NCBI GenBank assembly: GCA_032622095.1 | Contig: CP136068.1 | Span: forward strand, 48,912,443 to 48,976,442 | Length of the DNA stretch: 64,000 bases | Origin: Siphonodentalium dalli | Taxonomy: Eukaryota > Mollusca > Scaphopoda > Gadilida > Siphonodentaliidae | Direction: 5' to 3' | Shown here: positions 47,388 to 60,574 of the stretch, one piece after another | How the letters are laid out: the number at the start of each line of letters is the position of its first letter | Position numbering within the stretch: the stretch's first letter is position 1 | Translations under genes and position numbers: made by a program | The notes under the pieces: generated by a model | The model's database searches: none | What the model saw: only the letters and a program-made list of their open reading frames with translations | Told to the model about the DNA's origin: nothing

Positions 47388-50300
47388 ATACAAGATTTTC
47401 AAGATTCAAGATTCAATAAGATTTATTTCGTATTCAATATAATTATAATATATATATATATATCAACAGGACCCCACAAAAAAGTTTAACTTGCAAGGGC
47501 AGGGCCCTTATGATTGTATAATGATACAGTGTTATGTGTACGTATATTGGGTGTATATAGTGCGGGTGCGTATTTACAATGTGTGTATTATTGTATAGAG
47601 ATGGGCAAGAAGGGGTGGGGGCATGGGGTGGGGGAGGCGGGTCGGGTTGTGAGATGGTGATTATAGTCATTTTTTTAGTTGTTATGCTTTATCTGGTAGC
47701 CAATATGATTATCTTGATGTCTTTATGCTGAGACCTGCGCGATCGTCTTGCAATTTTCAATAATGTGGGGAATACCAGTATTTAAGGTGATCAATGAAAT
47801 ATGGGTGTGAATACTGCTTGATTTGGTTGAGGAATTGGTTAAGGTTATAGACAAGTTGATTATTTTTGTACTGTTGTTCAGATGAGTGACAAATAGTAAC
47901 ACATGGAGGAAAAGTGGCATAAATTTGGTTGACCTGTTCCTCACCGGGAGAGCTGGCCAGGAGAGGGAGGATTATACTATGAGAATAAAGAGAAGTTCAT
48001 TAATTTCTGCCCCCTCTTCTGGACAGTCTCTGTCGTAAGGGACTGCTGGCTGGTATTGCCTTAGTATATATAATAGGGGAGAGAATACATACAAACTGGA
48101 TTGTTTTTTGATATTTGGGGTGTATTTATTAATGAAATGTGATTTTAGGTACTTATGATATTTGTCACTAGTTTCTACGCGAAGCTTACAATCACATGGG
48201 AGTTCATTCCTTAGACATCTGGCTCTGGTTGATATGACACTTCTTGCTTTTTTTGTTCTTCTGAATTCACAATACAGATTTGAATTTGCTTTGAACCGTG
48301 TATTGTGGTTATGGATATCATGTATATTAGTAAATATTGAAGACAGCGATGTGGGGAGTTTCTTTTGATGGAAATCATGTAAAATTTGTATTAGTTGCAT
48401 GTTTCCAATGTCATTCATCAATAGCAAATTGTGTTCCCTGCATATTTCTTGTATGCTTTTTTTTTTGTAAGATAGTGTGGCGATAGCTTTGTTTTGTATT
48501 TTTTCAAGATTTTCAAGGTTTTTCTTTGTTGTTGCACTCCATATAGCATTACAATATGTGAGATGTGGGATAATCAGTACAGAATAGATTGTTTTCATTG
48601 TATCTCTGGGTATGAAATCACTGATTTTTCTCATTACTCCTAAATTTTTTGACAGTTTCTTAGTAATAGATTCCACTTGCATATTCCATGATAAATTTTC
48701 TTCAATAATAATTCCTAGGAATTTAGTGCTTTTAACTCTTTGTATCTTATTTTCATTGATCTTGAGCTCGGATAGGACAGTTATTTTTTTGCATAGATCT
48801 GTATTCGTAAATATCATGTAATAAGTTTTTTCTAGGTTTAGAGATAGTTTATTAGCAAGAAACCATTTGTTCATTGTCTCCATTTCTTTGTTGACTACAT
48901 CATATGCCTTATTTATATCTTCATTAGAGTAAAATGCATTTGTATCATCAGCAAATAGTATTATATTCAGGTCCTTACAAATATTTGGAAGATCGTTCAT
49001 ATATATCAGAAAGAGTAGAGGGCCAAGTATAGATCCTTGTGGAACTCCACATATTATATCTGTTTGTGAAGACAAGTGGCCTTCATATTGTACAGATTGT
49101 TTTCTATTAGTCAAATAGCTTTGGAACCAGTTCAGTGCAATCCCACGACATCGTTTTCAAGTTTTCAAGTTTATTTAGCATTATATTATGATTTATTGTA
49201 TCAAATGCCTTTGATAGATCAAGGAATACCCCAATGGTGTGTTCTCTATTATCTAGGGCTTGGGTAATTTTCTCTAAGAGATCAGTTAGTGCCAGAATAG
49301 TTGAGTGATTCTTTCTGAAGCCATATTGACTTCTATATAGAATATTGTATTTGGTTAAGTATTTGTTCAGTCGGTTGTACATCATTTTTTCTAGGATTTT
49401 GGAAAATACAGGTAGCACAGAGACTGGCCTGTAGTTACTTAATGTGGTTGGGTCTTTAGCTTTGAAAATAGGTACAACTTTTGCTATCTTTATGAGGTCT
49501 GGAAAAATTCCATTAGCAAGAGAAAGATTGCATATATGTGTAATGGGTTTAATAATAAATTCGCTACAATGTTTCAATATTGAACACTTGAGATCATCAA
49601 TACCAGCAGCCTTTTTTGCACTGATATTTTTGAGAATTTCTATGACTTCAAGTTCATCTGTTGGTTGGATAAAGAATGAAGAACACTTAGGTTGATTAAG
49701 GTAATCTGCTGGATTCTTGTTAGATTTAATTTTTGAAGCAAGGGTTGGTCCAATATTGGTGAAGAATTCATTGAATTTGGTAGCAATTTCCTCTTTGTTA
49801 TTAATATATTTATTTTCATAAAAGAACTCTGTTACATTTTTGCTTCCCTGTTTCTTGTTGAGAATGTTTTTAATCAGTTTCCATGTGCCATTGATATTAC
49901 CTTCATATTGTTGGAATTTCCTATGATAATAGTGTTGTTTAGCAGTACGGATAATTGAATTTAGTCTATTCCTATACTTCTTGTATCGATCATTATTATA
50001 GTATGTTCTGTTCTTAATGAATATTTTATATAGTTTATTTTTTCTTCTAATGGAATTCAGTATACCTGCTGTTATCCATGGATTGCAATGATTAGAAGGT
50101 TTGATTTTCTTTCTGATGTTTGGAAAATTATTATTTTAAATGTTTGTTAATGTTTCGTGGAAAGAATTGTAGGCTTTGTTGCAATCCTGGTTGTCTAACA
50201 CCATAGTCCAGCCAATTTTGGATATTTCGGTTATAAAATTTTCTTTGTTTCTTTTTGAATAGTCTCTTTGCCATATAAATACGTCTTTCTTATTCGTTGT

Positions 50301-51500
50301 TTTAGTTCCATTGCTCAAAAGGAGATAGCTAGGCATGTGATCTGTAATGTCTTCCACGAATATACCAGCATTGGTAGATGAGGAGAGGAGACAGTTGGAG
50401 AATATGTTGTCAATAAGGGTTGCACTGAACTCAGTTATTCTAGTGGGCTTCGTTATTGATGGCAAGAACATAAATTACTTTAGTAAGTTAAGGAAGTTGT
50501 TTCCGCTGGTGTTATTAGTATTTATGTTTATATTAACGTCTCCCATTAGGAAACAATCTTTTTTCTCTTTATGTATCTGGGTTAATACTGTTTCAAGTTT
50601 TTCAAGAAAGTCATCGACATTAGAATTTGGGCTTCGATATATACATCCTACTACATGTTTTTTTTATTTCTTTTTTTTCAGGAATTTCAATAAATAAGCT
50701 CTCAAAGTTCTCACTGAACAAAGACAAGTCTGATCGTACCTGTGCTTCAATGCTTTCATGTACATAAAGTCCAACTCCACCCCCACCTCTATCACTCCTG
50801 TGTTTCTCATATAAGCTATAGCTTCCCATTTTGGTTAGATCCACAGGAGATTCATCCTTAAGCCAAGTTTCAGTAACGCCTATTAGATCAAATCTGTGTC
50901 TACATGTATACAGGAAAGTGGATAACTTGTCCATGTTTTTTAATAGTGAACGTATGTTGAAGTGTATCATTGACGATGACACATTTTGGTTTATTATTTT
51001 CAATTTATCGTTAAATTCATCAAGGAGGGTATAGTTAGAGGAGTTTTCAGGATTGACTGGGTTTAAATTGTAGTCATCATCATCCATTTGATGTTCTTCG
51101 CGGAAGTCATCATTTAGAGTGAATGGGTTCATTAAAAATGATTTATTTGAATTTGTGTGAGTATATTCTTGTTTCATGTCAAATAATGCCAGTCGAAACA
51201 GTGCCTCTTCCTCCATGTGATTAAATGGAAATAACGTCTCATTACAATGGTAGCAAACCATGGGCTATCATCATTAGCTAGCTTCGTGAAATCTGTTTTT
51301 AGTAATTTAGAGCAGCGGAGGTGAATCCATTGATCACACAGGTCACAACATAACGCATCTTGATTTTTTCTCACTGATTTGTTGCATGTAGAGCATGGGT
51401 ATTTTAGAGGCATGGTAATGTGGTTGTATGGGGGGGGGGTATGGAGGGGGCTACAAATGTAGCGGGTAGCCCATAACCGAAAGAAGGTCGTCAAAATGTG
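47388..51500 (-). mobile_element. Nearly full-length CR1/L2/jockey-like LINE with PHD finger
   Basis: About 4.1 kb on the minus strand. Order: N-terminal PHD finger, apurinic-type endonuclease, reverse transcriptase, ~580 bp 3' UTR, and a 3' end AATAAATCTTATTGAATCTTG repeated as (AATCTTG)n rather than poly(A), near 47390-47425. 3' microsatellite tails and no RNase H are typical of CR1/L2-type elements. The frame is broken at only a handful of sites, so this is a fairly young copy. Confidence 0.9.
47972..51413 (-). pseudogene. LINE polyprotein (PHD-endonuclease-RT), about five disabling changes
   Basis: The first ATG is at 51413. A PHD finger follows (CSTCNKSVRKNQDALCCDLC, then W-x-H-L-R-C, and W..C-x2-C across a 1-bp frameshift near 51255). 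The endonuclease covers about 51050-50140 with IHFNIRSL, DLIGVTETWL, GGVGLYVHE, YRSPNSN, FLMGDVNIN and DHMPSYLL. Frame breaks lie near 50650 (A-run) and at a stop about 50472. A stop near 50135 precedes the linker. RT begins about 49600: NYRPVSVLPVFSKILEK, QYGFRKNHST, FLDLSKAFDT. A frameshift at about 49150 lies beside a tandem TTGAAAAC. The 380-residue final frame has CGVPQGSILGPLLFLIYMND, FADDTNAFY and NKWFLANKLSLN. The product would nick and reverse-transcribe at the target site; this copy cannot make it whole. Confidence 0.88.
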
Positions 51501-53447
51501 ACATAAAGTTATAATATCACCCTGGTTAACTGGTCCAGTTATTATGTAAATCCTTCTGATAAGCTATGATTTTTGTGGGCCAAAATTATTCTGTTATAAA
51601 TTAAGTACTGCAATTTAATATTTTAGCTTCATTTAAGGGGCGGGCAGTTGTTTGACACGTTCCTCCAACGAATAAATCTCTAGCTACGTCCCTGACATTG
51701 TCTACAATACTAAGTAGTGTTTACAGTGTTAGAGTTTGAGGAGAGCTTTCCGATGAATGGCAACAAGCCATATTTCCGACTAAATCCTGAAAAGTTACCC
51801 ATAATTCTGCTGTGTTTAAGGAGACGATTACTTAGGGCATTACTGTATATAAGAATAAAATAGCAAAATGAAACTTAAAATATTGAATTACTAGCGGGCT
51901 ACGTGGCGTTGCCAGGTTAAAGTGACCCTCTGCTGTGGATAATTGTTGGGAATAGAGAATACACTTGCTCAAAGTGTTACACGTATTCTCATAAATTGTA
52001 TATCCAAATGGATTCACAAAACGTCATTCTTATACATGGATTATAAGTAGTGTCTCACTTTGGCATTTTGAATGTCAACTTGGTTATCACGATTAATTCG
52101 TCTCACCAATAAAGAAGTATTTATGCATTTACAGCTGTGCGTACTTCAGACGTTATAAACTTTTAAATCGTAGAGTTGACGTGGTTGGATTTGATTGTTT
52201 TAGATATATTTTTTAAAATATTTGTTATTGGGATCAAAACATGAACACCATAAACAGGTTAGTTCGCAAAAATAAATGACGACAATTGGGTTTTACATCG
52301 AGATTTATAAATCGATCTTGTGGGTTAGACCATGCATGTTTCAGAGGACACCTGGTTGCCATATCTCCACGAGGATACAGATGTTTTAAAGAAATGTCAT
52401 GGTGCTATATTGGCTAATTATTCTAAGTTTAAACGAAATATTGCTATATTTCAGCTACATGTGCTGGACACAGCAAGATTTTAAGTTGTTTATTAGGGCT
52501 ATGAGTCTGTTCTAAAATAAAAGAAATCCCCTGTAACGGGCGTATACTATGTACCCTTGTCAGATGCCAGTATTGGAATATCTTGAAAAGTCATGTGCTA
52601 TTGGTTGTGTTTTCTTTTATCTCAGAAGAAACTACATTTGACTGCACACTGTGACGACTATTTTTGAACAGGCTTTCTATACATTTCCATCTGACAAATG
52701 GAATCTTTTTTGTGAAAAATATCTTGAATTGGACAGACTCAATTGTGTTATAATACATGAGCCATTCTAACATGCCACTCTCTGATGGTTCAATGTCCCT
52801 CATTTTGCAAGAACATCTGTATTTCTTAAATAGAATGATAAATATACTTTTAATACTTCATTCAATGTATCTGGGGGTTTTTTCTAGCTCACTATATGAA
52901 TTCCCTGATTCCAGTCCCCATATAAATATGACAGTTGAGAAGCTCTAATTGTTCAAGTGACTTAATTCGGTCACCTTTATGTTGAGGTTGGGAAATTTGA
53001 ATGCCAAAAACTAAGAGAACGAATTATGGAGATAACTGTATACAATTTTCGTGGATTTAGGCGACTGAGACATTCTTATCAATGTTAGTGCCCCTCCCAT
53101 CTCCAGCCCTGACACAAACGGCAGCAAATATGGCGTCAAAACCACATGAATTTATTCCTCGTATCACTGGAGAACGTGAATGAATTTCGTGGAAATTAGT
53201 GCTAAACATATTTGTGTCAGCTTTGGTACCCCTCGTATCCCCATTCATAATTCGAACGGCACAACTTTTGACATATGAGTATGTATAAGTTTGGTGGTAA
53301 TCGACAGCTAAACAAATTCTCATCAAATTTAGTGCCCCTCCCCCATCTCGCACAAAACGGCACCAATTTGACCTCTAACTCATTAGATTATATTATACTC
53401 GTACCATGGAGAAGAATATGTATCAATTTGCTGGAAATCGGCGCTAA

Positions 53448-54828
53448 GGGTGGATACACACATGCATGTAATCTCTGTATATGTCGTGTATTTGTCGTTT
53501 TACATGGATCATACAAACCATGTAATATGTGTCCGCTGACAATCCAATCATTGCGGCTATGTTTGATCACAGTGAGCCAAGCTCTGAACGTGCAGAGAGC
53601 CGTTGGCTGAACGAAGTCGTCAGGCCGCTTAACATAATTGTTCGCGCGATAACCCAAATGTTGGACTTTCTGTTTAAATCATTGTCAGTCTTCTCTTGAT
53701 TTTTATACCAGTGATGGCCCCAGGATTTCCACAACGCTATAATCCCCAACATGGGGGGCAATATTATCATATTTCCCTGACGCAGGGGCTATATATGGTC
53801 CCCGACTTGGGGCTATATATGACCCCGAGAGCTACCAGGCGGGGTGGCTAACTCTGAGCTAATTAAGTAAAACATATTATATTGTTATCCAATATTAGAG
53901 TTTTACTTCGTAAATCATTGGGATTTAGAATTAACTGGTTAACCCCAAATTCGCGTTCGTAACGCCACAACGAACTGTTGCCCGCCCTGAATTAACTGTT
54001 GTCCGGTTTGCAATCACGGTCAGCTTTTGTGACGTCACGAGTGAACTGTTGCCCGACCCGAGTGAACTGTTGACTGGCTCCGAGCGAACTGTTGACTGGC
54101 CCGAACGAACTGTTACATGGTTTGCAATTTCCGTGACGTTTCGGCTATTTCCTTTTTGCATTCAGATACATGGCGGTATATTCCAGTTAGTTCTCATAAT
54201 TCGAAATAACACTATTAAAGAGTGTGATTAATTAGCAATGACCTGATTATATACAAGTAAATGTATTGGGTAACAAAGCAATTATTTCATGTGTCTTTTG
54301 GGAACAGGCAAAAGTGTTGTCCCTCGGTATCAGGAATGACCATCGAACTGTTGCCCTCGGCCTTCGGCCTTGGGCAACAGTTCGATAGTCATTCCTGATA
54401 CCTCGGGACAACAATTTTGACTGTTCCCAAAAGACACATGAAATAATTGCTTATTGTACCTTCTTGCCCAGATTATTCCGACCGATACATTCAACTAAGC
54501 CCCTTATCGATTTGAAGCTTTCGAAACCCCACGCCAAACAAGCTTCATGGTCGAAAATGTTCTATATCAAGCCTGTATACGCCAGATGTGTCGCCAGATA
54601 TCGCACAGACTTAACTAATTTCCACACCCGTAAGAGAAGACATGTTTTGGACTGGCCTTAAATGTCCTGACAGCAGACAGTTTGACTTCGCTTGTCACTA
54701 CTCACTTGTCTGGCCTGTTAACAATGAACCGCTCGCGCGCAGGTGATTAATGTTGTCAATTATTGGTGTGGCCATGTAAAATACATGTATTTTACATACA
54801 GAGATTACATGCATGTGTGTATCCACCC
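53448..54828. mobile_element. TIR element with TAA duplications (Harbinger-like), inside copy M
   Basis: Terminal repeats GGGTGGATACACACATGCAT… and the complement …ATGCATGTGTGTATCCACCC (about 34 bp) are flanked by TAA at 53445-53447 and 54829-54831. The empty-site sequence (ggcgctaaaat) is seen at other units of the host core. A TAA 3-bp duplication fits PIF/Harbinger; there is no transposase. It contains the GAACTGTT-repeat element copy 2. Confidence 0.82.
53881..54452 (+). mobile_element. GAACTGTT-repeat element, copy 2
   Basis: Matches copy 1 (881-1405) from attgtta.ccaata to aataattgctt, with a different stretch in the middle (54155-54235). Its terminal hairpin (54276-54452) is more complete: the loop holds cgaactgttgccc / gggcaacagttcg, so the tandem motif of the left half recurs inside the hairpin. 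Confidence 0.78.
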
Positions 54829-56109
54829 TAAAATAGTTTTTTATCATTGTTGGTGCCCCTCTCCCCCTCGGTGAACCCCTGACACATATCATAGGGATGA
54901 ATTTGGTGGAAATTAGCGCTAAACATATTTTTTATCAGTTTTGATGACACTCACATGCCAATCGCTGACTCAAGCGGCGCCACTTTTGACATCTTTAAAA
55001 CACAAAATTAGACTCATTATGAAAATGACTATATATAAAATTGGTGGAAATCGGCGACTAACCAAATCGTATATAAAAAAATTATTTTATTTTTTTTATC
55101 AATTTTGATTCCCCTCTCCCCTTCAATAGAACCCTGACTCGAATGATGCCACTTTTGACAGCTTTAATCAACAACATTAGACACCTGATATCTTGGAGAT
55201 GATTATATATAAGTTTGGTGGTAATCGGCGACTAATCAATTTTTTATCAAATTTAGTGCTCCGCCTCAATCTCTCACCTAAACAGCACCAATTTGGAGTT
55301 TTTAAATAACACGATTAGATTTCTTGTGTATGTGTATGTGTATCAATTTTGTGGAACACGGCGCTAAAATTATTTTTTATCAATTGTGGTGCCCCTCTCC
55401 CATTGCGTGCACCGCTGACTCGAACGGCGTCAATTTGGGCACTTTAAACCACGCCTATAGATCCTCATACCATGGAGATGATTATGATTATGTATAAGTT
55501 TGATGGAAATCGGCGACAAAAAAATGCTGCCCCTCCCCTTTTCTGCCCCTGACAACAACATCGTCACTTTATAAAATTCTAACCCACACCATTATCTTCT
55601 TCGTAAAAGGTCACCCCTGTTATAACCGTTTGGTGCCATCTGGGTGGTCTCCCGTGAATTTCTATAGAATACAGACAGGCAGACAGATAGACAGACAGAC
55701 AGACAGCCATTCGCAAATATAGATATATTGATATGTATATAAAGAAAGTAAACTGTATAAGAATACATTTGCAAGATAAAAAGATTGCAAGATCAATTAT
55801 TGAAATTAATTAAAGCATTAAATAGACAATTGGATATAGTATTATTATAGAAGAAAACTTGGGCTATGTGCCCAAGTGCAATCTTTACACGACCGCTGAT
55901 TTATCGAAAACTATTATAAACAAATCACATGTTTTCAGCGCTATATATCGACGAATTTGTCCGGACATCTTCCGCGTGTGTATGTTTGAGATATCTATGT
56001 AAATATATATTCTGGGTTCGAACGAGCAATGTCCGTTTATGAAAATATTTTTAAAAGAATGACGATTTAAAAAATGAACGGTACTTTTTCTTAACACCGT
56101 CATATTGTT

Positions 56110-56870
56110 TCACCCACATCATAGATAAATCAGCAGGACCCGCCAACATTATAGCTAAATCAGCAGGACCCGCCAACATCATAGCTAAATCAGCAGGACC
56201 CGCCAACACCATAGCTAAATATGCAGGACCCGCCAACATCATAGTTAAATAGGCAGGACCCGCCAACATTATAGCTAAATCAGCAGGACCCACCAACATC
56301 ATAACTAAATCAGCAGGACCCGCCAACATCATAGCTAAATCAGCAGGACCCGCCAACACCATAGCTAAATCAGCAGGACCCCCAACATCATAGCCAAATC
56401 AGCAGGACCCGCCAACACCATAGCTAAATCAGCAGGACCCCCAACATCATAGCTAAATCAGCAGGACCCGCCAATAACATAGCTAAATCAGCAGACCCGC
56501 CAACATCATAGCTAAATCAGCAGGACCCGCCAACACCATAGCTAAATCAGCAGGACCCCCAACATCATAGCTAAATCAGCAGGACCCGCCAATAACATAG
56601 CTAAATCAGCAGACCCGCCAACATCATAGCTAAATCAGCAGAACCCCCAACAACATAGCTAAATCAGCAGGACCCCCAACATCATAGCTAAATCAGCAGG
56701 ACCCCCAACAACATAGCTAAATCAGCAGGACCCGCCAATAACATAGCTAAATCAGCAGACCCGCCAACATCATAGCTAAATCAGCAGGACCCCCAACAAC
56801 ATAGCTAAATCAGCAGAACCAGCCAATATACCATATAGCATTATAGTAGACCCGCCAACATCATATCATT
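56110..56870. repeat. 30-bp minisatellite
   Basis: About 25 copies of catcatagctaaatcagcag + gacccgccaa, with 28-29-bp deletion variants. The minus-strand frame reads MMLAGPADLA repeats, an artefact of the unit length being a multiple of three. Confidence 0.95.
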
Positions 56871-57309
56871 ATAGCAGGACTACTTGACCAGCGTAAACTT
56901 ACCTTAAATGTGTTTCCAACGGCACTGTGATTATTCTCTGACACATTAAACGCGCGATATTTCTTATGGTGACATCTACACGGCTCAATGTATTATAGAA
57001 CCAGTTTTCAATAGATAGCTTTTTTCAATCAATTATCAGAAGCTAATCCTCGCTGCATACATTATATCCTACAACAACGTCTTTCTAAGCTAAAGAGTAT
57101 GATGTTATGTTAAATAAATACCATCAGAGGGTAGTTTTTATTAGCTCAACGCATTTTTTGTCTTGCAATGTTATTCTTATACAGTTTACTTTTATATGTA
57201 TTATGTATATTACAATATTTTAAGTTTCATTTTGCTATTTTATTCTTATATATTTAACTTTTTATAAAACTCAATATTCTAATTTCGATCTTGCTGTTTT
57301 ATTCTTATT

Positions 57310-58130
57310 TGAGCTTGAGCTATTGCCATGGGTAATGTGTTGGTGTCCGTCGTCCGTCCGGACGTGTGTGCGTCCGTCAACGTTTTCCTTTGGCCCACCC
57401 TACAGGCCGCTTCTCTCATCCGATCGCCACCAAACTTCATATTGATCTTCGGGGTGACCTCTATGTGGAATCTATCGATTATTTCTGAAATTCGTTAAAA
57501 ACATGGCGGCCAACATCTTGGATTTTACTCTGTGCATGACTAAATCCTTCGGTAAACCCTACAGACCACATCCCTGATCCGATCGTCACCAAACTTCATG
57601 CTGGTCTTCAGGGTCACCTCTAAATGGCAGCGATCGATTGTTTCTGAAATTCGTAGAAAAACATGGCCGCCGTCTGCCATCTTGGATTTTACTCTTTGCA
57701 TGACTAAATCCTTTGTTTAGAGAATCGTTTTGAAAATTTTAAGGCATATTTAGGATCACCTCTAGATGGGAGCCATCGAATTTGAACAATTTTCGATGAA
57801 AAACATAGCCGCCGCCAGCCATCTTGGGTGTTATTCTTTGCATAACTAAATCCTTTGGCACAACCTACAGACCACATCCCTCCTCTGATTATCACCAAAC
57901 TTTATATTGATCTTCTGGGTGACTTCAAGATGGGAGCCATTAATTTTTTCCGAACTTCGTAGAAAAGCATGGCTGCCAGCGGCCATCTTGGAGATTTTCT
58001 ATTTGCATGACTAAATCCTTTGGCACACCCTACATGTCACATCACTCATCCGATCGTCACAAAACTGCACATGAATCTTCGGGTGACCTCTAAATGGCAG
58101 CCGTTGATTATTGCCATTCTATTCATTGCT
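57310..58130 (+). mobile_element. Pearl-like tandem-core element, second family
   Basis: The head gagctattgccatgggtaat and (CCGT)n at 57350-57362 are followed by about 4.5 tandem units of ~160 bp (caccaaacttcat.ttgatctt…tctgaa.ttcgtagaaaa…catggc.gcc…ccatcttgga). The third unit is shortened. This is the same architecture as 36005-37621 with unrelated sequence. Non-coding. Confidence 0.75.
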
Positions 58131-58249
58131 GAGCAAACAAATTAACCCCTTCCCAAGTTGAGCTGCAGTATCATTGACACTTTCATCCTTTTGATATACG
58201 CAAGCTGTCGGTTGCATATAAGCAGCATTAATTCGTCAAGCAAAATCAA

Positions 58250-58906
58250 CGGAGATCTGTATAGTTGTGTCCCTGCACTCGACCTTCCATCTTTCTAGGC
58301 CAAATAGTTTATGCCGGAAGATGTCCCGAAAAGTTGGTGTTCATACGTTTAGTATGGCACGGGTTAGCGACTTGCAACTGACGAAGATCTTATTGGCTTT
58401 TTTTTCCTTCTCTGGTGATATCATTTAAAAATTCTAAATTTTAAATTGTGGGTTTTATTAATTGAGATATTAAGGTGCGTACGTTCGCAATTCTTTTCCA
58501 AATTTTGCAAAACCGCTCCGGACCACTGCTCTCCACCCTAAATTTATGACAAGTGAACGAGGAATCATGTATCTGAACAAAATTGGGTCACTGTTCCTTT
58601 ATTGTTTTCCCCTATTTCCATATGCTTTGCAGATTACCTCTTCTTTCTCTTGTCATCCTAATATCAAAACGCTTTCAAGCTGTCAGCCAGCATTTCATTA
58701 TGACGTTTTACTGTCCTTCCGAGATGCTATGTGTGATTTTCGCCAATCCTACATGGTGACATTGTGTTACCTGGTCAGACACCGACTTACCACTTACCAC
58801 TTATTGGTTACCTATAAAGCAAACTGAATGGAGTTCTGTAGTCGTGTCCCTGCAATCGACCTTCCATCTTTCTAGGCCAAATAGTTTATGCCGGAAGATG
58901 TCCCGA
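58250..58906. repeat. ~78-bp direct repeats bracketing 500 bp
   Basis: ccttccatctttctaggcca…ggaagatgtcccga occurs at 58250-58329 and 58829-58906. Nothing recognisable lies between. Could be a segmental duplication or small element ends. Confidence 0.7.
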
Positions 58907-58961
58907 GATTGCAATATCATAAAGAATCGATTGAAAAAGCTTTGTCTGAAACTCGTATCGA

Positions 58962-59288
58962 ATGAAGAATAAGAAGATCGTGTGTCCTCGGTGTGTCCTT
59001 CATCCTCAGAACAACCAATTTAACCATTTCTTTACTAAAATCTCATTGACGAGTAGTTACCCTGACAAAATTAATTTTCAGACAATAAGTTTGTTGGACA
59101 TGTTGTTTAAATCTGTCCCACCAATGATTAGGAATCAGTCTGCAATCTATCGCCTGATTCTATTCCCTGAACACATAGAATTTCAGGAAGCTCCATTCAT
59201 GGAAGGGTTAGACAGAACGAAACCAGAGCCACGAATTACGAACCCTTTCCATACTTTTCAGAAATTCACTGACTCGATAAACTGTTGA
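58962..59288 (+). other. Open frame of 108 codons, no recognised family
   Basis: It starts at an ATG in AT-rich DNA and reads MKNKKIVCPRCVLHPQNNQF… to …FHTFQKFTDSINC. One C-x2-C is present. No splice sites or homology were recognised; possibly chance or an old exon or pseudogene. Confidence 0.2.
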
Positions 59289-59365
59289 ACAGGCATATAG
59301 GGTTAATATGGCTGGTGTGGTCGTTATAGTCTTGGTTACTAAGTAACACGTACAGATTCGCAAAA

Positions 59366-59905
59366 ATGGTACGTGTATATATGTTACTACTCAGATACAC
59401 TGGTACATGTATATATGTTACTACTCAGATTCACTGGTACATTTATATGTTACTACTCAGATTCACTGGTACATGTATATATATGTTACTACTCAGATTC
59501 ACTGGTACATGTATATATGTTAGTACTCAGATTCACTGGTGCATGTGTATATGTTATTACTCAGATTCACTGGTACATAGATAGATCTTTATTTGCACAA
59601 TAATATACAATACATTAACAGAATATTAAACAAAAATACATTATTGCACAGGAGCAGCATGACCTAGCTGGCCGTCTTCCTGCTGCCCCTGAATGATAAG
59701 TGCAATATGAACATATGATGGCGTATTTACAATTTCACACAGACTATTTGGTATTTGGTACATGTATATATGTTATTACTCAGGTTGACTGATACATGTA
59801 TATATGTTATTACTCAGATTGACTGGTACATGTATATATGTTATTACTCAGATTGACTGGTACATGTATATATGTTATTACTCAGATTGACTGGTACATG
59901 CATAT
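59366..59905. repeat. 34-bp minisatellite split by a retroelement tail
   Basis: Units like ggtacatgtatatatgttac + tactcagattcact occupy 59366-59580 and 59755-59905. Between them, 59580-59750 is unrelated (next entry). Right-hand units have ttgact and ttatt variants. Confidence 0.9.
59580..59750 (-). mobile_element. LINE/SINE 3' end inserted in the minisatellite
   Basis: The minus strand ends …TTGTGCAAATAAAGATCTAT(CTATG), an AATAAA-like 3' terminus with a short tail. The upstream 170 bp resembles a retroposon 3' UTR. Family unknown. Confidence 0.5.
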
Positions 59906-60529
59906 CTGGTATTACTCGGATTCGCTGAAACGGGTATTTTGTTACCCAGACTGAGAAAATATAATGGAAAAATAAAACAAAGGTTATCCCTCTTCATTTG
60001 GGTAGTCGAGATCAATGCCACAGTGACCGATACAATCCGAAATTATAATCACCGACTTACTGAGGAGATACGCACTTAGCCGAGTGCGAAGGTTACATGT
60101 TATCAGTCAGTTATCGTACGTTCTCAGTAACCTAACATGAAATGAAGACGTACGTATCCCATAGTGGTAAATAAAAGTAGATGCTCAGATGCAAGAATTG
60201 GGAGAGATGGAATTTTATCCGAACGTTTGCTTCTCGTTTAGGAGTGAGTGATTTAGTCTTCATTGTAATATATGGAGATATTTAAAAAACACCTTTCCGG
60301 TAAGTGAATCGTGGTTTGCACTCCACAAGTCAGAGAACAATAGAAAGTCGCTCTCGTCGGCATAGGCGTCCGTCTGTCCGTCAGGGCGTCCCTATCCACC
60401 GAGGGTACCTTATGTGTGTGTTTCCTTGTTTTGTTAATTTCTTATGTGGTCAGTTCTTAAGTGGTTATAATTGTGTGTTCATAAGTGGGTATAAGTGGAA
60501 CTTGAGAAAAATGTGTGAGAGGATCTATA

Positions 60530-60543
60530 TCTATATTTGCGAA

Positions 60544-60574
<31 letters not shown>

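Larger units (their letters stand above)
51891..55723 (-). mobile_element. Helitron-like non-autonomous element, copy M (with insertion)
   Basis: Minus-strand copy. The 5' end TCTATATTTGCGAATG is followed by (TCTG)n (55671-55712), then a tandem core of ~130-150-bp units (…gccgatttccaccaaa…), then a ~1 kb unique 3' part and the 3' end …CGCTAG at 51891. It lies exactly between host A and T, the Helitron target rule. A 1381-bp TIR element is inserted at 53448-54828. Copy P (60530-63361) is the same element in opposite orientation. No Rep/helicase is encoded. Confidence 0.85.

Noticed and set aside
56051-56362. AGPADL-repeat protein
   Set aside because: Translation of a 30-bp minisatellite whose reading frame breaks as soon as 28-29-bp units appear.
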